This document shows, piece after piece, positions 1 through 8,158 of a DNA stretch of 35,637 nucleotides (position 1 is the stretch's first letter; each line of letters begins with the position of its first letter). The DNA is taken from NCBI GenBank assembly GCA_002502855.1, contig DAQK01000005.1, forward strand, positions 1 through 35,637, read 5' to 3'. The notes below the pieces were generated by a model. The model was not told where the DNA came from, did not search any database, and saw only the letters and a list, made by a program, of their open reading frames with translations. The translations under genes and the position numbers were made by a program. This stretch comes from Methanobacterium sp. UBA279. Lineage in GTDB: Archaea > Methanobacteriota > Methanobacteria > Methanobacteriales > Methanobacteriaceae.

Positions 1-71
1 AAAACAACAACAAGTTTTGCAAATAACTGGATAAAAACACTCATAAAACCATTATCAAAAAAATTATGCGC

Positions 72-224
72 ATGACTATAGAAACCTCAATAAGGGGAGA
101 AACGGAAGCACCGGAATTTAACAAATGGCCTAAAATGTTACTCGATGGATTAAAAATATTTATCGTCGGACTTGTTTATGGAACAGGGTGTCTGATTTGG
201 TGTGAAAATTTCCTGTTTGTTTGA
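72..224 (+). pseudogene. Fragment of a DUF4013-like membrane protein
   Basis: This short frame of 50 codons has a region (PEFNKWPKMLLDGLK followed by the hydrophobic IFIVGLVYG) that resembles the conserved core of DUF4013 membrane proteins common in Methanobacteriales. In that family a P-x-F-x-x-W-x-x-M-x-x-D-G-L-K motif precedes a membrane helix. Intact members are much longer and have several helices. Here the frame runs out after one helix and is preceded in frame by a stop at 24-26, so it is probably a remnant. An ATG at 66 is also in frame. The family assignment is from memory of the motif only. The frame lies next to a surface-gene scrap on the other strand, in a region that looks like a graveyard of duplicated genes. 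Confidence 0.45.
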
Positions 225-250
225 GCTTGGTTTCACGTTTTGATATATAA

Positions 251-490
251 TCAGTTGTTTCCTCGTAAAAGTACTGCTGGATATTTTGTATATATTAAAA
301 TGGGGTCTTCTGGTAATGGTGTAACCGTCAGATCGTAAAGAATGGGTGAAATATTCTTTATTGTACTGGTGAGGGTGGTTTCCACCTGGAGATAACGACC
401 AGCTGGTGTTAGATCCAGGGCAGAACTGTTTGAGGTTATCTCCCACTCTTGGTGAAGCTTGGAACTTCTGACTTTGACCTTTGGGTTTTT
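251..490 (-). pseudogene. Scrap of a DUF11/propeller surface-protein gene
   Basis: Read on the minus strand, this stretch encodes the segment SPILYDLTVTPLPEDPI and its upstream neighbours (LTPAGRYLQVETTLTS). It matches almost word for word the carbohydrate-binding-like module at about 4765-4950 of the giant surface gene. DNA identity is very high from about 297 to 390 and falls off towards 490. No start codon or upstream propeller is present, and the frame hits a stop at 251, so both ends are truncated. It is the most distal of three copies of this gene type in the window. Confidence 0.75.
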
Positions 491-521
491 CTTATACTTC
501 CTGCACCTTTGGTGCTTGGGA

Positions 522-1547
522 TTAAGTTGCTTTAGAATTTTTGTTTATCACCTCCTCTGATTTTGAATCTTCTTTCTTTTCAAGGAGCCAATCAATATCC
601 TCGTAGTATTTTAATTCTCCACCACATTCACAGGTATCAGAAAAATCATCTGGAGATTCGCCGGGCTGGAGTTGGTAGTAACCTCCGCAGTCGTGGCAGA
701 CCAGATAACCATTCTGTTTCTCCAACCACTTTATCCTCTCTGGTATAGCTTTATATTTAGTGACGTTTGTTTTTATGAGCTTGAAAAAAGTTTTATAAGC
801 TCTGATCACATCTTCTGCCTCAATCTCTACCCTACCATCATTCACTGCACTGCAAGCAGAAAGTACTTGGATAAAAACATCTTCTGTAGGCGCGTAATTA
901 GAATTCCATACAGTAAAACCGGTATGTTCACATACCAAATCCTGTGTTTCTAGCATAAGTCTTGTCAGTTTCTCGTATAGTTTTTTGGCTTTTTTATTCC
1001 ATCTGACCTTTCTGAGTTTCTGAAAATATTCAGGAGTTGGTTCAGGGAGATCATCAAAATTTACTGTGTCGAAGTCATCAAGGGCGAAAATTAAACGTTC
1101 GTCAAGTCCACTGAAATTAACGTTCAAAGTATCATCCCAGTTGGCCGGCCTGTCAAGGTTCATGTAATAGACAGATTCGATAAAAGTGTATAAAGTAAGA
1201 ATATCCTTAAAAGTAATAACAGAATCCGTGAAGATGAAGGTTAAGAACCCACCCATTCTTAAATTATCAAAAGCAATTTTTAACATCCTACGACGGAGCA
1301 ATTTTTCCAATTTTTCCAAATAATCCGCGTCAAGCTCAAATTTATCTTTCGTAGTAACCGCGATTATCAGCTTCTTATACAGATCAGATTTGCTCAGATC
1401 TTTTATTTCGGAAAGTAGCTCCTCAAGTCCTTCTACATCATAGTCTTCTAAGTAAGTGAGAATTTTCTTTATATTTTCACGTGCTCTTTCTCGGTCCTTT
1501 TCATCAGCCTTTTTAGATAGTTCCTCAATTTTTTCCGAAATACCCAC
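522..1547 (-). CDS. Helical protein with C-terminal zinc ribbon (copy 1)
   Basis: The product has 341 residues and no signal peptide or clear membrane helix, so it is probably cytoplasmic. Residues 1-110 are highly charged and helical, with likely coiled coil. The middle carries the motif ACSAVN...DVIRAYKTFFKLIKT, shared with copy 2. A zinc ribbon near residues 281-312 is built from CHDC and, about 22 residues later, CEC. A charged tail of about 30 residues follows the ribbon and is absent from copy 2. This ribbon type is recurrent in Methanobacterium proteins, but I know of no function. The gene lies downstream of a surface-protein remnant, as copy 2 lies 11 bp downstream of the intact giant gene, which suggests a linked role with the envelope protein. 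Function unknown. Confidence 0.85.
   Translation of the reverse strand: MGISEKIEELSKKADEKDRERARENIKKILTYLEDYDVEGLEELLSEIKDLSKSDLYKKLIIAVTTKDKFELDADYLEKLEKLLRRRMLKIAFDNLRMGGFLTFIFTDSVITFKDILTLYTFIESVYYMNLDRPANWDDTLNVNFSGLDERLIFALDDFDTVNFDDLPEPTPEYFQKLRKVRWNKKAKKLYEKLTRLMLETQDLVCEHTGFTVWNSNYAPTEDVFIQVLSACSAVNDGRVEIEAEDVIRAYKTFFKLIKTNVTKYKAIPERIKWLEKQNGYLVCHDCGGYYQLQPGESPDDFSDTCECGGELKYYEDIDWLLEKKEDSKSEEVINKNSKAT
622..712. repeat. 91-bp perfect direct repeat, copy A (zinc-ribbon codons)
   Basis: These 91 bases are identical to 2623-2713 without a gap. They encode the CHDC...CEC zinc ribbon of copy 1. The flanking parts of the two genes are strongly diverged, so identity is confined to this module. 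Confidence 0.95.
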
Positions 1548-1601
1548 TTTAATCCCCTGTATTATTAATTTATGTTCAATGTATGTATTTTTTTATGTTT
1601 T

Positions 1602-2549
1602 CTATCCTGAAGATTGCATAGGTTCGATGATGGTAAGTTTTTCAAGATCAGCAGGCTCAAGAGGTTCCGATGTAAATATACCTAAAAGTATATCATAAAT
1701 AGCATTTATTGCGCCAAGAGGATCCTCTAAGAATTCTTTAGTGGATATTATGGTCATAAGATAGTTGATTTCCGCTGTTTGGCTGGGGAAGATTTTAATC
1801 AGCGTCCGCTCTAAAAGTTTCATACCCACATTAGGACTTACAACATCTAAAAACTTACTCCACATATCCACAATACTCTTAACTGTAGGGTTTTCAAACA
1901 GACTCGTCGCCCGTTTTAAGTAGTCTAATATTGGTTTTAAGTATTTGTTGATTCCAAAATATTTGGTTACTATGTTAAAGGACTTTAAAGTAATTTGTGA
2001 TTGCACTTATGATCCCTTGAATATATTCACTGACCGCTGAAACAGCAGCAAAGGCCATAAGTTCGATAGACAATTTAATTAAAAAGGAAGTCCATTCTTT
2101 AATCTCCTCTTCATCTGATATGGGTTCTTCTATTTCAAGATTCCAATCCGGTATGCCTCCCTCCATATTTCCACTTGCAACAGCCTGCCTCACCCCAGCT
2201 ATATCTCTACCAAGTTGTGTTGATGGGTTCTGTGGTTCAGTAGGTGGGTTAGGAGTGGGAGAAGTTGGAGGATTTGGATCCGGTATATCAGGTCCTGGTG
2301 GGTTTGGTGGATTATTCGGAGGTATTGGATTGGTTCCGGGTTGGTAGATATCCAGGTCCATCAGGTCTTCAATATTAGGAATAGGTGGCAGTGTGGCCAT
2401 ACCGTTGTCTGGTAGGTTGGAAGGTACTTCTGGTATTTGATTATCTGGATCAAGATATGGGATATTCAAGGTGAATGTAGCCCGGTTGTTATCTGGATTA
2501 GGATCATATTCCAGCCCAGTCACTGTTCCAATGTTAACCAGGGTTTCTA
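1602..2549 (-). pseudogene. 5'-truncated, frameshifted C-terminal remnant of a surface protein
   Basis: Homology to the giant surface gene starts abruptly near 2549, inside a DUF11 domain (LVNIGTVTGLEYDP). It continues through the proline-rich linker, then a weakly hydrophobic helix and a helical tail. At about 1980 the frame ends at NYFKVL-stop. Removing one T from the CTTTAAC there would continue it as VLNIVTKYFGINKY to the stop at 1602. No start codon, signal peptide or propeller remains. The part from about 2309 to 2500 is nearly identical in DNA to about 4259-4450, so the duplication or a conversion is recent. The tail after the linker differs from that of the intact gene, so the remnant comes from a distinct paralogue. 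Confidence 0.85.
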
Positions 2550-2591
2550 TGAATATTTTTGGTTAGAGTTCTAAATTGTTCTAATTTACTC

Positions 2592-3479
2592 TTATATATT
2601 CTCTTTATACTCCAAATGACCCCCACATTCACAGGTATCAGAAAAATCATCTGGAGATTCGCCGGGCTGGAGTTGGTAGTAACCTCCGCAGTCGTGGCAG
2701 ACCAGATAACCATGTGATGTTTCCTGTTTAGGTGTTCCATTGATTAGTTTTGATATATCTGTCTTAATGATTTTAAATAATGTTTTATATGCTGTAAATA
2801 CATCGTTTTCGTCTATTTTATCCTTTTCATTATTTACTGCGCTACAACCGGCTAGAAATAATTTAACTTCATTTTGTTTCGCATTAAATGTGCCTTCTGT
2901 AATTCCAAGGTTTTTGAAAACATAAAAGCTTAATATTCTTTCAAGTTTTGAGTTTAGATTTTTGGTTTTTCTATCTTTCCATTTAAGTTTCTTGAGTTTT
3001 TGAAAAAATTCAGAAGTTAGTTCTGGAACTATCTTTATTTCATCGAAATGTTCTAAATTTAATACTATTCTTTCACCTATGTCGCTTTTAAATAATTTTC
3101 TGACATCATCTGCTGTTAATTGTCTCTCCAGATTCATAGAATAAACCAATTCAAGAAATGGATAGAAAAAATAGAATGAAGTATAATTTATAAGTTCAGA
3201 AAAAGGTGGGGGAGCATTCCGGAGATTGTCAGATGCAAGAACCAGCAAATGGCTTTCACGACCTATTTCGGTGGTTTCATTACTCGAAAAGGGCACGGGT
3301 TCATCCCAATTCTGATAAACATTAATTAAACGATCATAAATACCGGAATCGATCAAATCTCTTAATGAGGATATAACTTCATCAATATTTTCATTTTTAT
3401 ATTTCTTTTTAAGATGTTCCAATGCAATATTCCCATAATCTTCACGAGAGAGTTTAGGAAATATAGTCCTTAAAGACAT
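2592..3479 (-). CDS. Helical protein with C-terminal zinc ribbon (copy 2)
   Basis: The product has 295 residues and is a full-length paralogue of the 522-1547 product. Shared motifs include YSMNLER (YYMNLDR in copy 1), the ACSAVN/AGCSAVN...DV..AYKT.FK.IKT block, and the C-terminal zinc ribbon CHDC...CEC near residues 260-290. Outside the ribbon I judge amino-acid identity at roughly a third, but the ribbon is identical at the DNA level. No signal peptide or membrane span is visible. It begins 11 bp after the giant surface gene ends and so is probably co-transcribed with it. The start ATG gives MSLRTIFPKLS. Function unknown. A cytoplasmic partner or regulator of the surface protein is one inference from position alone. 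Confidence 0.85.
   Translation of the reverse strand: MSLRTIFPKLSREDYGNIALEHLKKKYKNENIDEVISSLRDLIDSGIYDRLINVYQNWDEPVPFSSNETTEIGRESHLLVLASDNLRNAPPPFSELINYTSFYFFYPFLELVYSMNLERQLTADDVRKLFKSDIGERIVLNLEHFDEIKIVPELTSEFFQKLKKLKWKDRKTKNLNSKLERILSFYVFKNLGITEGTFNAKQNEVKLFLAGCSAVNNEKDKIDENDVFTAYKTLFKIIKTDISKLINGTPKQETSHGYLVCHDCGGYYQLQPGESPDDFSDTCECGGHLEYKENI
2623..2713. repeat. 91-bp perfect direct repeat, copy B (zinc-ribbon codons)
   Basis: This is the second copy of the repeat at 622-712, offset by 2001 bp, with no mismatch over 91 bases. It encodes the zinc ribbon of copy 2. Confidence 0.95.
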
Positions 3480-3490
3480 ATAATAACCTC

Positions 3491-6400
3491 TTAATTTATT
3501 TTTTTGTTAAATAATTCTTTAAGCTTTTCGGAAAGTTCATAATACGTAAGTTGATCTAAAATATATATAACGCGCTCAATATAAGGCTCAAGAAATGGAA
3601 ATCTCACTGTTAAAAACCTTAAACCAAGTCCAATTATTGTGGTGGGCCCAACGCCAATAAAAGGTATTGACCACAATTCCTGAAGAGCAGCTGTAATATA
3701 ACTCCCATACTTAATAACAAGATTATAACCCATATTAGCTAACAACTCTTCCAGGTTAGCTCCTAAATAGGATAAATAAACCCATAAGGTATTTAAAGCA
3801 TTTAAAATACCATTCCATACTGCCATTAGATATTCAGATAGGGTGGATCTAAACTTATAAGCTAAAACTGCTGCGATAAGCCCGAAAACAATCATTACAT
3901 AAACCCATATTGGTATTCCTTCGTCTTTCTTTTCAGGATCTGTATTCAAGCTTAGATTCCATTCAGGTATGTTTTCTTCAATGTTTCCAGTTGAAACTGC
4001 TGCTCTAACTCCTCTAATATCACGTGCAAGCTGAGTATTAGGTGTATTTAGGGGTCCTAGATTGGGGTCTGTTGGATTAGGTGGATTGGGTCCTGATGGA
4101 TTGGGTCCTGGTGTATCGGGTCCTGGTGGATTGGGATCTGGTGTATTGGGTCCTGGTGGGTTTGGTCCGGGCTCATCAGGTGGAGTTGGCGGATTGGGTC
4201 CTGGTGGATTGGGTCCTGGTGGATTGGGGTCTGGTGTATCTGGTTTTGGTGGGTTTGGTGGATTATTCGGAGGTATTGGATTGGTTCCGGGTTGGTAGAT
4301 ATCCAGGTCCATCAGGTTTTCAATATTGGGAATGGGTGGTAGTGTGGCCATACCGTTGTCTGGTAGGTTGGAAGGTACTTCTGGTATTTGATTATCTGGA
4401 TCAAGATATGGGATATTTAACGTTAATTCGGCCCGATTATTGGCAGAAATTGGATCATATTCTAGTCCAGTTACTGTTTCAATGTTAACCAGATTTCCGT
4501 TGTTTAATATTTTGGCTAGGATTTCCAGACTTGCACTTGAACCACTGTCAAGGTTGTCTATGGTCCATAATCCAGTTATAGGATCGTAGTTTCCATTTGT
4601 GGTCAGATATTCCATTCCGAATGGTAATTTGTAGGTAACTTTTACGTTATTGGTGTTGTTTGGTCCGTTGTTTCCCACATTTAAGATTATTTTAACGGTG
4701 TCGTTGATTTGTGGTGTGTAGTTATCGGTTGAAATGCTTGTAATTAGATCAGATTCTTTTAATGGTTCAATGGGGTCTTCTGGTAATGGTGTAACCGTAA
4801 GGTCGTATAGTATGGGTGAAATATTCTTTATTGTACTGGTGAGGGTGGTTTCCACCTGGAGGTAGCGGCCGGCTGGTGTTAAGTGTAATAGAACACCATT
4901 TATCACATTTTCCCATGTTGACCAGTTTTGTTGGTCCTGGGAGCTTCTCACTTTCACGGTGATGCTGGTACCGTTTGGTTGGCTGCTGGTCCAGTTGATC
5001 ATTCCCCAGCGGGTGTTGGTATTTTCTGTGTCGTGGGTGACTGTCCAGGTTCCTTCCTGGAAATAACCGGTAATGTTACTGGTTTTGGTCATGGAACTGG
5101 TGGTGTAATGACGCCCTCCAACGATACGTTTGGATAAGTCCACACCATTTATTGCCGGGTCGATACGGTGGATGTATTCATCATCCCAGTCCACCACCCA
5201 CACTTTGCCTTCACTGTCTACACTTAGACCGTTTGGACCATAACCCGGTTTTATAGTTGCTTTAAGCTCTCCATCGTGGCTGTATCTTTTAACTAAATCT
5301 GTACGGCCTCCCCAGTAGGTGCGGTATTCTGAAATCCAGATATCACCATCAGGAGTAACAGTCACACCCGCCGCATTACTCAATGATAGTGTTTGAGTCC
5401 AATCCAAACCTCCATTGAGGGTGTTTATACGGGAAAGCCTGCTGTTCCTATTCCATCCACTAGTGTATCCATAACTGAATAGATGTATATCATTATCCAG
5501 CGCCAGGCTGGTGATAAAGTAGCCAGGATTAGTGGTAGTCATAGAATCTGTGGATGGGTCTAGACGTAGAAGATTGTTACCCCCAGACCATAATACACCA
5601 TTCTGGTCAATCACTGATGTGTAAGGGTTATGATTTACGCCGGTGAGATCTACGGTCCTTAAAATCTGTCCATTAGTGTTGATATGATAATAAATGCGGG
5701 TGTTGTAGTTACCGGCCCACAGATTATTACCGGAATCTATAGCTATGCTACGGGCACCATTATCATAATTGCCATAAGATCCTGTATAGGTTCCGGGGAT
5801 GTAGGTACCTTCATTACCGGGTAAGAGTATTGTTTCAAAGAGTACACACTCATCTGCGCCCCAGGCAAGTAATTCGGCACCGGTGATTACTCCGTTATGA
5901 TCCAGATCACGGGACGTGTCAATTATTCCATTGTTGTTCCGGTCCTGATACACTCCCTTCTCATATAAGCCGATTTTCACTAAACTACTAGTACGGGCGT
6001 TGGCCACCCAGCAGTCACCTTCTTTATCCACAATTGCTGTGAAGGTATAAGCATTGGGTCCGGTGCGATATCGAGCCACTTCTGCACCAGTCCTGGTATT
6101 CACCTTGGAAACCGTACCTTCATTGGTGTTGGGAACCCATATAAACTCAGGTTCCTCTGAAGATAGTGGTAACTGCAGCTCGTCACGGGTACTTTTATGT
6201 TCCACACCTTTCAAGGTACCACTATCGAAATCAGCACTGGTAGTGTAGTTCCCGCTGCCATCAACGGCACCAGCTGCACCGCAGGATAATAATGCTGCTA
6301 TAAGGATGAGGAAAACCAAAAATGGTTTGTTGCGTGGTGCCCCTTTCCGATTCACGTATGCTCCGAAGAACACCAGAAGCAGGGCAAGACTGGGTAGATT

Positions 6401-8158
6401 CAGGGCTAAACCAGTATCCAGCATAGGTATGGTCTGATTTCTAGTTGAATTTCTCCCAACAGTATTAACGGTAGATACAGAATTGGTCACATTAGCAGCA
6501 GGAGTATTAGGGTTAGGGGGATTGTTATTGAGGGGATCAGGAGTTGGTGTATTGGGGTTAGTTGGATTGTTATTAGGTTTATTAGGCGGATCGTATGGTA
6601 CTGGTGGATAAATTACTGGTGGACGGATTATAATCCTATTTTTGGTCGAAATAGTGAGTAAATACTGATTGTTTGTTGGATGGGGATCATATTGTCCAGA
6701 AGTGATCACGCCATTGTTGGTCAATTTACCTGGTTTATCCACCAGATGACCAATTAACAGAGTGGCTGATTTTCCCGGATCAAGAACATCTATCAGCCAC
6801 CAACTGTTTTGGATGATTCCTTTTGATGGTATGCCTGGTATGAAATTATCAGGGACGGCATTTCGAATTACCACTCCACGGGCAGTATCCGGGCCTATGT
6901 TTTTGATGGAAATGGTGAACAAAGCCACCCCACCAACTGGCACGGGATCGTGACGGGCGGTTTTGGTGATTTCCAGATCCACCAGAGGCACGTAGAAACT
7001 GCTGTTTATTATAGGGTTTGGTGTGGGGTCATATTCCTGTTGTATGATCTTAATGGTTTCAGTTATAGTGTTATGGGCCATATTCTGGGTTACTTCTCCA
7101 AGGAAGATGATTTCGGCAGTGGATCCCGCATTTAATAGTGGTATGGCCCATGTCCTGTTCTCGTATATTCCCAGTGTAGGTAGAAGGCTGGTGAAACCTG
7201 TGGGTAAGGGGATTTCAACTATTAGGTTACGTGAAGGGTCAGGGCCATTGTTTTTTATGGTGGTGGTAAAAATAGCAGTATCTCCCACATTTAGGGTATT
7301 ATTGTTGAAATTACTGGTAACGTCAAGATCTGCCAGTGGTGGGTAGAAGCTGGCGTTGGCCGTGTCTGGAATATTTGGATCGTACTGGTCTTGATGGTAT
7401 TTCTCTGCAAAACAGGTGATAGTCTGATGGGCCATGTTAGGATTCACCAGGCCAATTATATTTAATGTAGCTGTCCCGCCTCTAATGAGGCTTCCAATAT
7501 TCCAAACTCCATCATGGATGTTTTCATGGTTTATATTGTTTAATGTGAAACCTGGTGGTATGGTGACGTTTATGGTTAAGCCAGTCACATCCAGAGGACC
7601 GTGGTTATTGGCTTTCAGGGTGAAGGTTACTTTTTCACCAATTTGTGGTGATGGTTTATCCACGGTCATATTTAATTGGACATCCGCCACCAGGGCTGTG
7701 ACTGTTAGATCGTATAGTATGGGAGTTTGGTTTCCTAAAAAACGAGTGAGTATAGTTTCTGCCTGGAGATACCTGCCAGTTGGTGTTGTGGTTAGTATTT
7801 TTCCATTTACAGCTTCCTCCCAATCTGACCAGTTCTGCTGGTCATGGGAGCTTCTGACTCGTACTTTTATACTTGTTCCATTTGGTTCATTCCCGTTCCA
7901 GGTGATAATGCCCCAGGGGATGTTTGCCCGGCCGGAGTCATGGGTGACTGTCCAGGTTCCCTTGTTGGTGGTTATGGTACTGGAAACTGAACCGGTCATA
8001 TCACTGTAACCGTAATGTGTGCTTCCTATGATTCTTTTGGAGAGTTCCACTCCGTTAATTATATTTCCATTGGAGTCAGTTTGGTTATGGGTAGGACTTA
8101 TTCTGTGGATGTATTCGTCTTCATTATCCACTACCCACACTTTTCCATTGTTGTCCAC
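3491..8158 (-). CDS. Giant surface protein: C-terminal part of protein 1 fused to complete protein 2
   Basis: This open frame of 1555 codons is the downstream part of a longer gene broken by a frameshift. The ATG at 8158 falls inside a propeller and is not a natural start. Three DUF11-type domains lie at about 159-270, 272-390 and 396-506. An Asn/Pro linker follows, then an anchor-like helix at about 583-601 ending in NRKG. Immediately after comes a second signal-peptide-like stretch (about 602-632), a second NHL/Vgb-like propeller (about 650-1000), a carbohydrate-binding-like module (about 1019-1119), one DUF11 domain (about 1139-1239), a GPNPP linker (about 1256-1376), a membrane helix (about 1413-1439) and a helical tail. 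An EF-hand-like Asp-rich segment sits in the propeller near 738-765. The protein is likely extracellular and membrane anchored. With one base removed at 8164-8168 the gene would run from 9266 to 3491 and encode 1924 residues. Confidence 0.85.
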   Translation of the reverse strand: MDNNGKVWVVDNEDEYIHRISPTHNQTDSNGNIINGVELSKRIIGSTHYGYSDMTGSVSSTITTNKGTWTVTHDSGRANIPWGIITWNGNEPNGTSIKVRVRSSHDQQNWSDWEEAVNGKILTTTPTGRYLQAETILTRFLGNQTPILYDLTVTALVADVQLNMTVDKPSPQIGEKVTFTLKANNHGPLDVTGLTINVTIPPGFTLNNINHENIHDGVWNIGSLIRGGTATLNIIGLVNPNMAHQTITCFAEKYHQDQYDPNIPDTANASFYPPLADLDVTSNFNNNTLNVGDTAIFTTTIKNNGPDPSRNLIVEIPLPTGFTSLLPTLGIYENRTWAIPLLNAGSTAEIIFLGEVTQNMAHNTITETIKIIQQEYDPTPNPIINSSFYVPLVDLEITKTARHDPVPVGGVALFTISIKNIGPDTARGVVIRNAVPDNFIPGIPSKGIIQNSWWLIDVLDPGKSATLLIGHLVDKPGKLTNNGVITSGQYDPHPTNNQYLLTISTKNRIIIRPPVIYPPVPYDPPNKPNNNPTNPNTPTPDPLNNNPPNPNTPAANVTNSVSTVNTVGRNSTRNQTIPMLDTGLALNLPSLALLLVFFGAYVNRKGAPRNKPFLVFLILIAALLSCGAAGAVDGSGNYTTSADFDSGTLKGVEHKSTRDELQLPLSSEEPEFIWVPNTNEGTVSKVNTRTGAEVARYRTGPNAYTFTAIVDKEGDCWVANARTSSLVKIGLYEKGVYQDRNNNGIIDTSRDLDHNGVITGAELLAWGADECVLFETILLPGNEGTYIPGTYTGSYGNYDNGARSIAIDSGNNLWAGNYNTRIYYHINTNGQILRTVDLTGVNHNPYTSVIDQNGVLWSGGNNLLRLDPSTDSMTTTNPGYFITSLALDNDIHLFSYGYTSGWNRNSRLSRINTLNGGLDWTQTLSLSNAAGVTVTPDGDIWISEYRTYWGGRTDLVKRYSHDGELKATIKPGYGPNGLSVDSEGKVWVVDWDDEYIHRIDPAINGVDLSKRIVGGRHYTTSSMTKTSNITGYFQEGTWTVTHDTENTNTRWGMINWTSSQPNGTSITVKVRSSQDQQNWSTWENVINGVLLHLTPAGRYLQVETTLTSTIKNISPILYDLTVTPLPEDPIEPLKESDLITSISTDNYTPQINDTVKIILNVGNNGPNNTNNVKVTYKLPFGMEYLTTNGNYDPITGLWTIDNLDSGSSASLEILAKILNNGNLVNIETVTGLEYDPISANNRAELTLNIPYLDPDNQIPEVPSNLPDNGMATLPPIPNIENLMDLDIYQPGTNPIPPNNPPNPPKPDTPDPNPPGPNPPGPNPPTPPDEPGPNPPGPNTPDPNPPGPDTPGPNPSGPNPPNPTDPNLGPLNTPNTQLARDIRGVRAAVSTGNIEENIPEWNLSLNTDPEKKDEGIPIWVYVMIVFGLIAAVLAYKFRSTLSEYLMAVWNGILNALNTLWVYLSYLGANLEELLANMGYNLVIKYGSYITAALQELWSIPFIGVGPTTIIGLGLRFLTVRFPFLEPYIERVIYILDQLTYYELSEKLKELFNKKIN
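4071..4262 (-). repeat. Tandem proline-rich codon repeat (GPNPP units)
   Basis: About a dozen imperfect 15-bp units of the type GGTCCTGGTGGATTG (plus strand) encode GPNPP, GPDTP and DPNPP pentapeptides on the minus strand. They form the extended linker between the last DUF11 domain and the membrane helix. Slippage here could change linker length. The remnant at 2250-2340 has a much shorter version. Confidence 0.85.
6353..6364 (-). promoter_or_regulatory. Internal Shine-Dalgarno and GTG at the protein 1/protein 2 junction
   Basis: On the minus strand a GGAG (6361-6364) lies five bases before an in-frame GTG (6355-6353, Val602 of the frame). The GTG opens exactly at the signal-peptide-like segment VNRKGAPRNKPFLVFLILIAALL. 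Independent translation of a 954-residue second protein from this site is plausible but unproven. Confidence 0.5.

Noticed and set aside
150..446. Open frame of 98 codons on the minus strand
   Set aside because: It is in the wrong frame. The adjacent frame matches the surface protein, so this is a shadow of the scrap at 251-490.
4062..4488. Glycine/valine-rich plus-strand frames
   Set aside because: They are antisense shadows of the proline-rich GPNPP repeat and have no ribosome-binding site.
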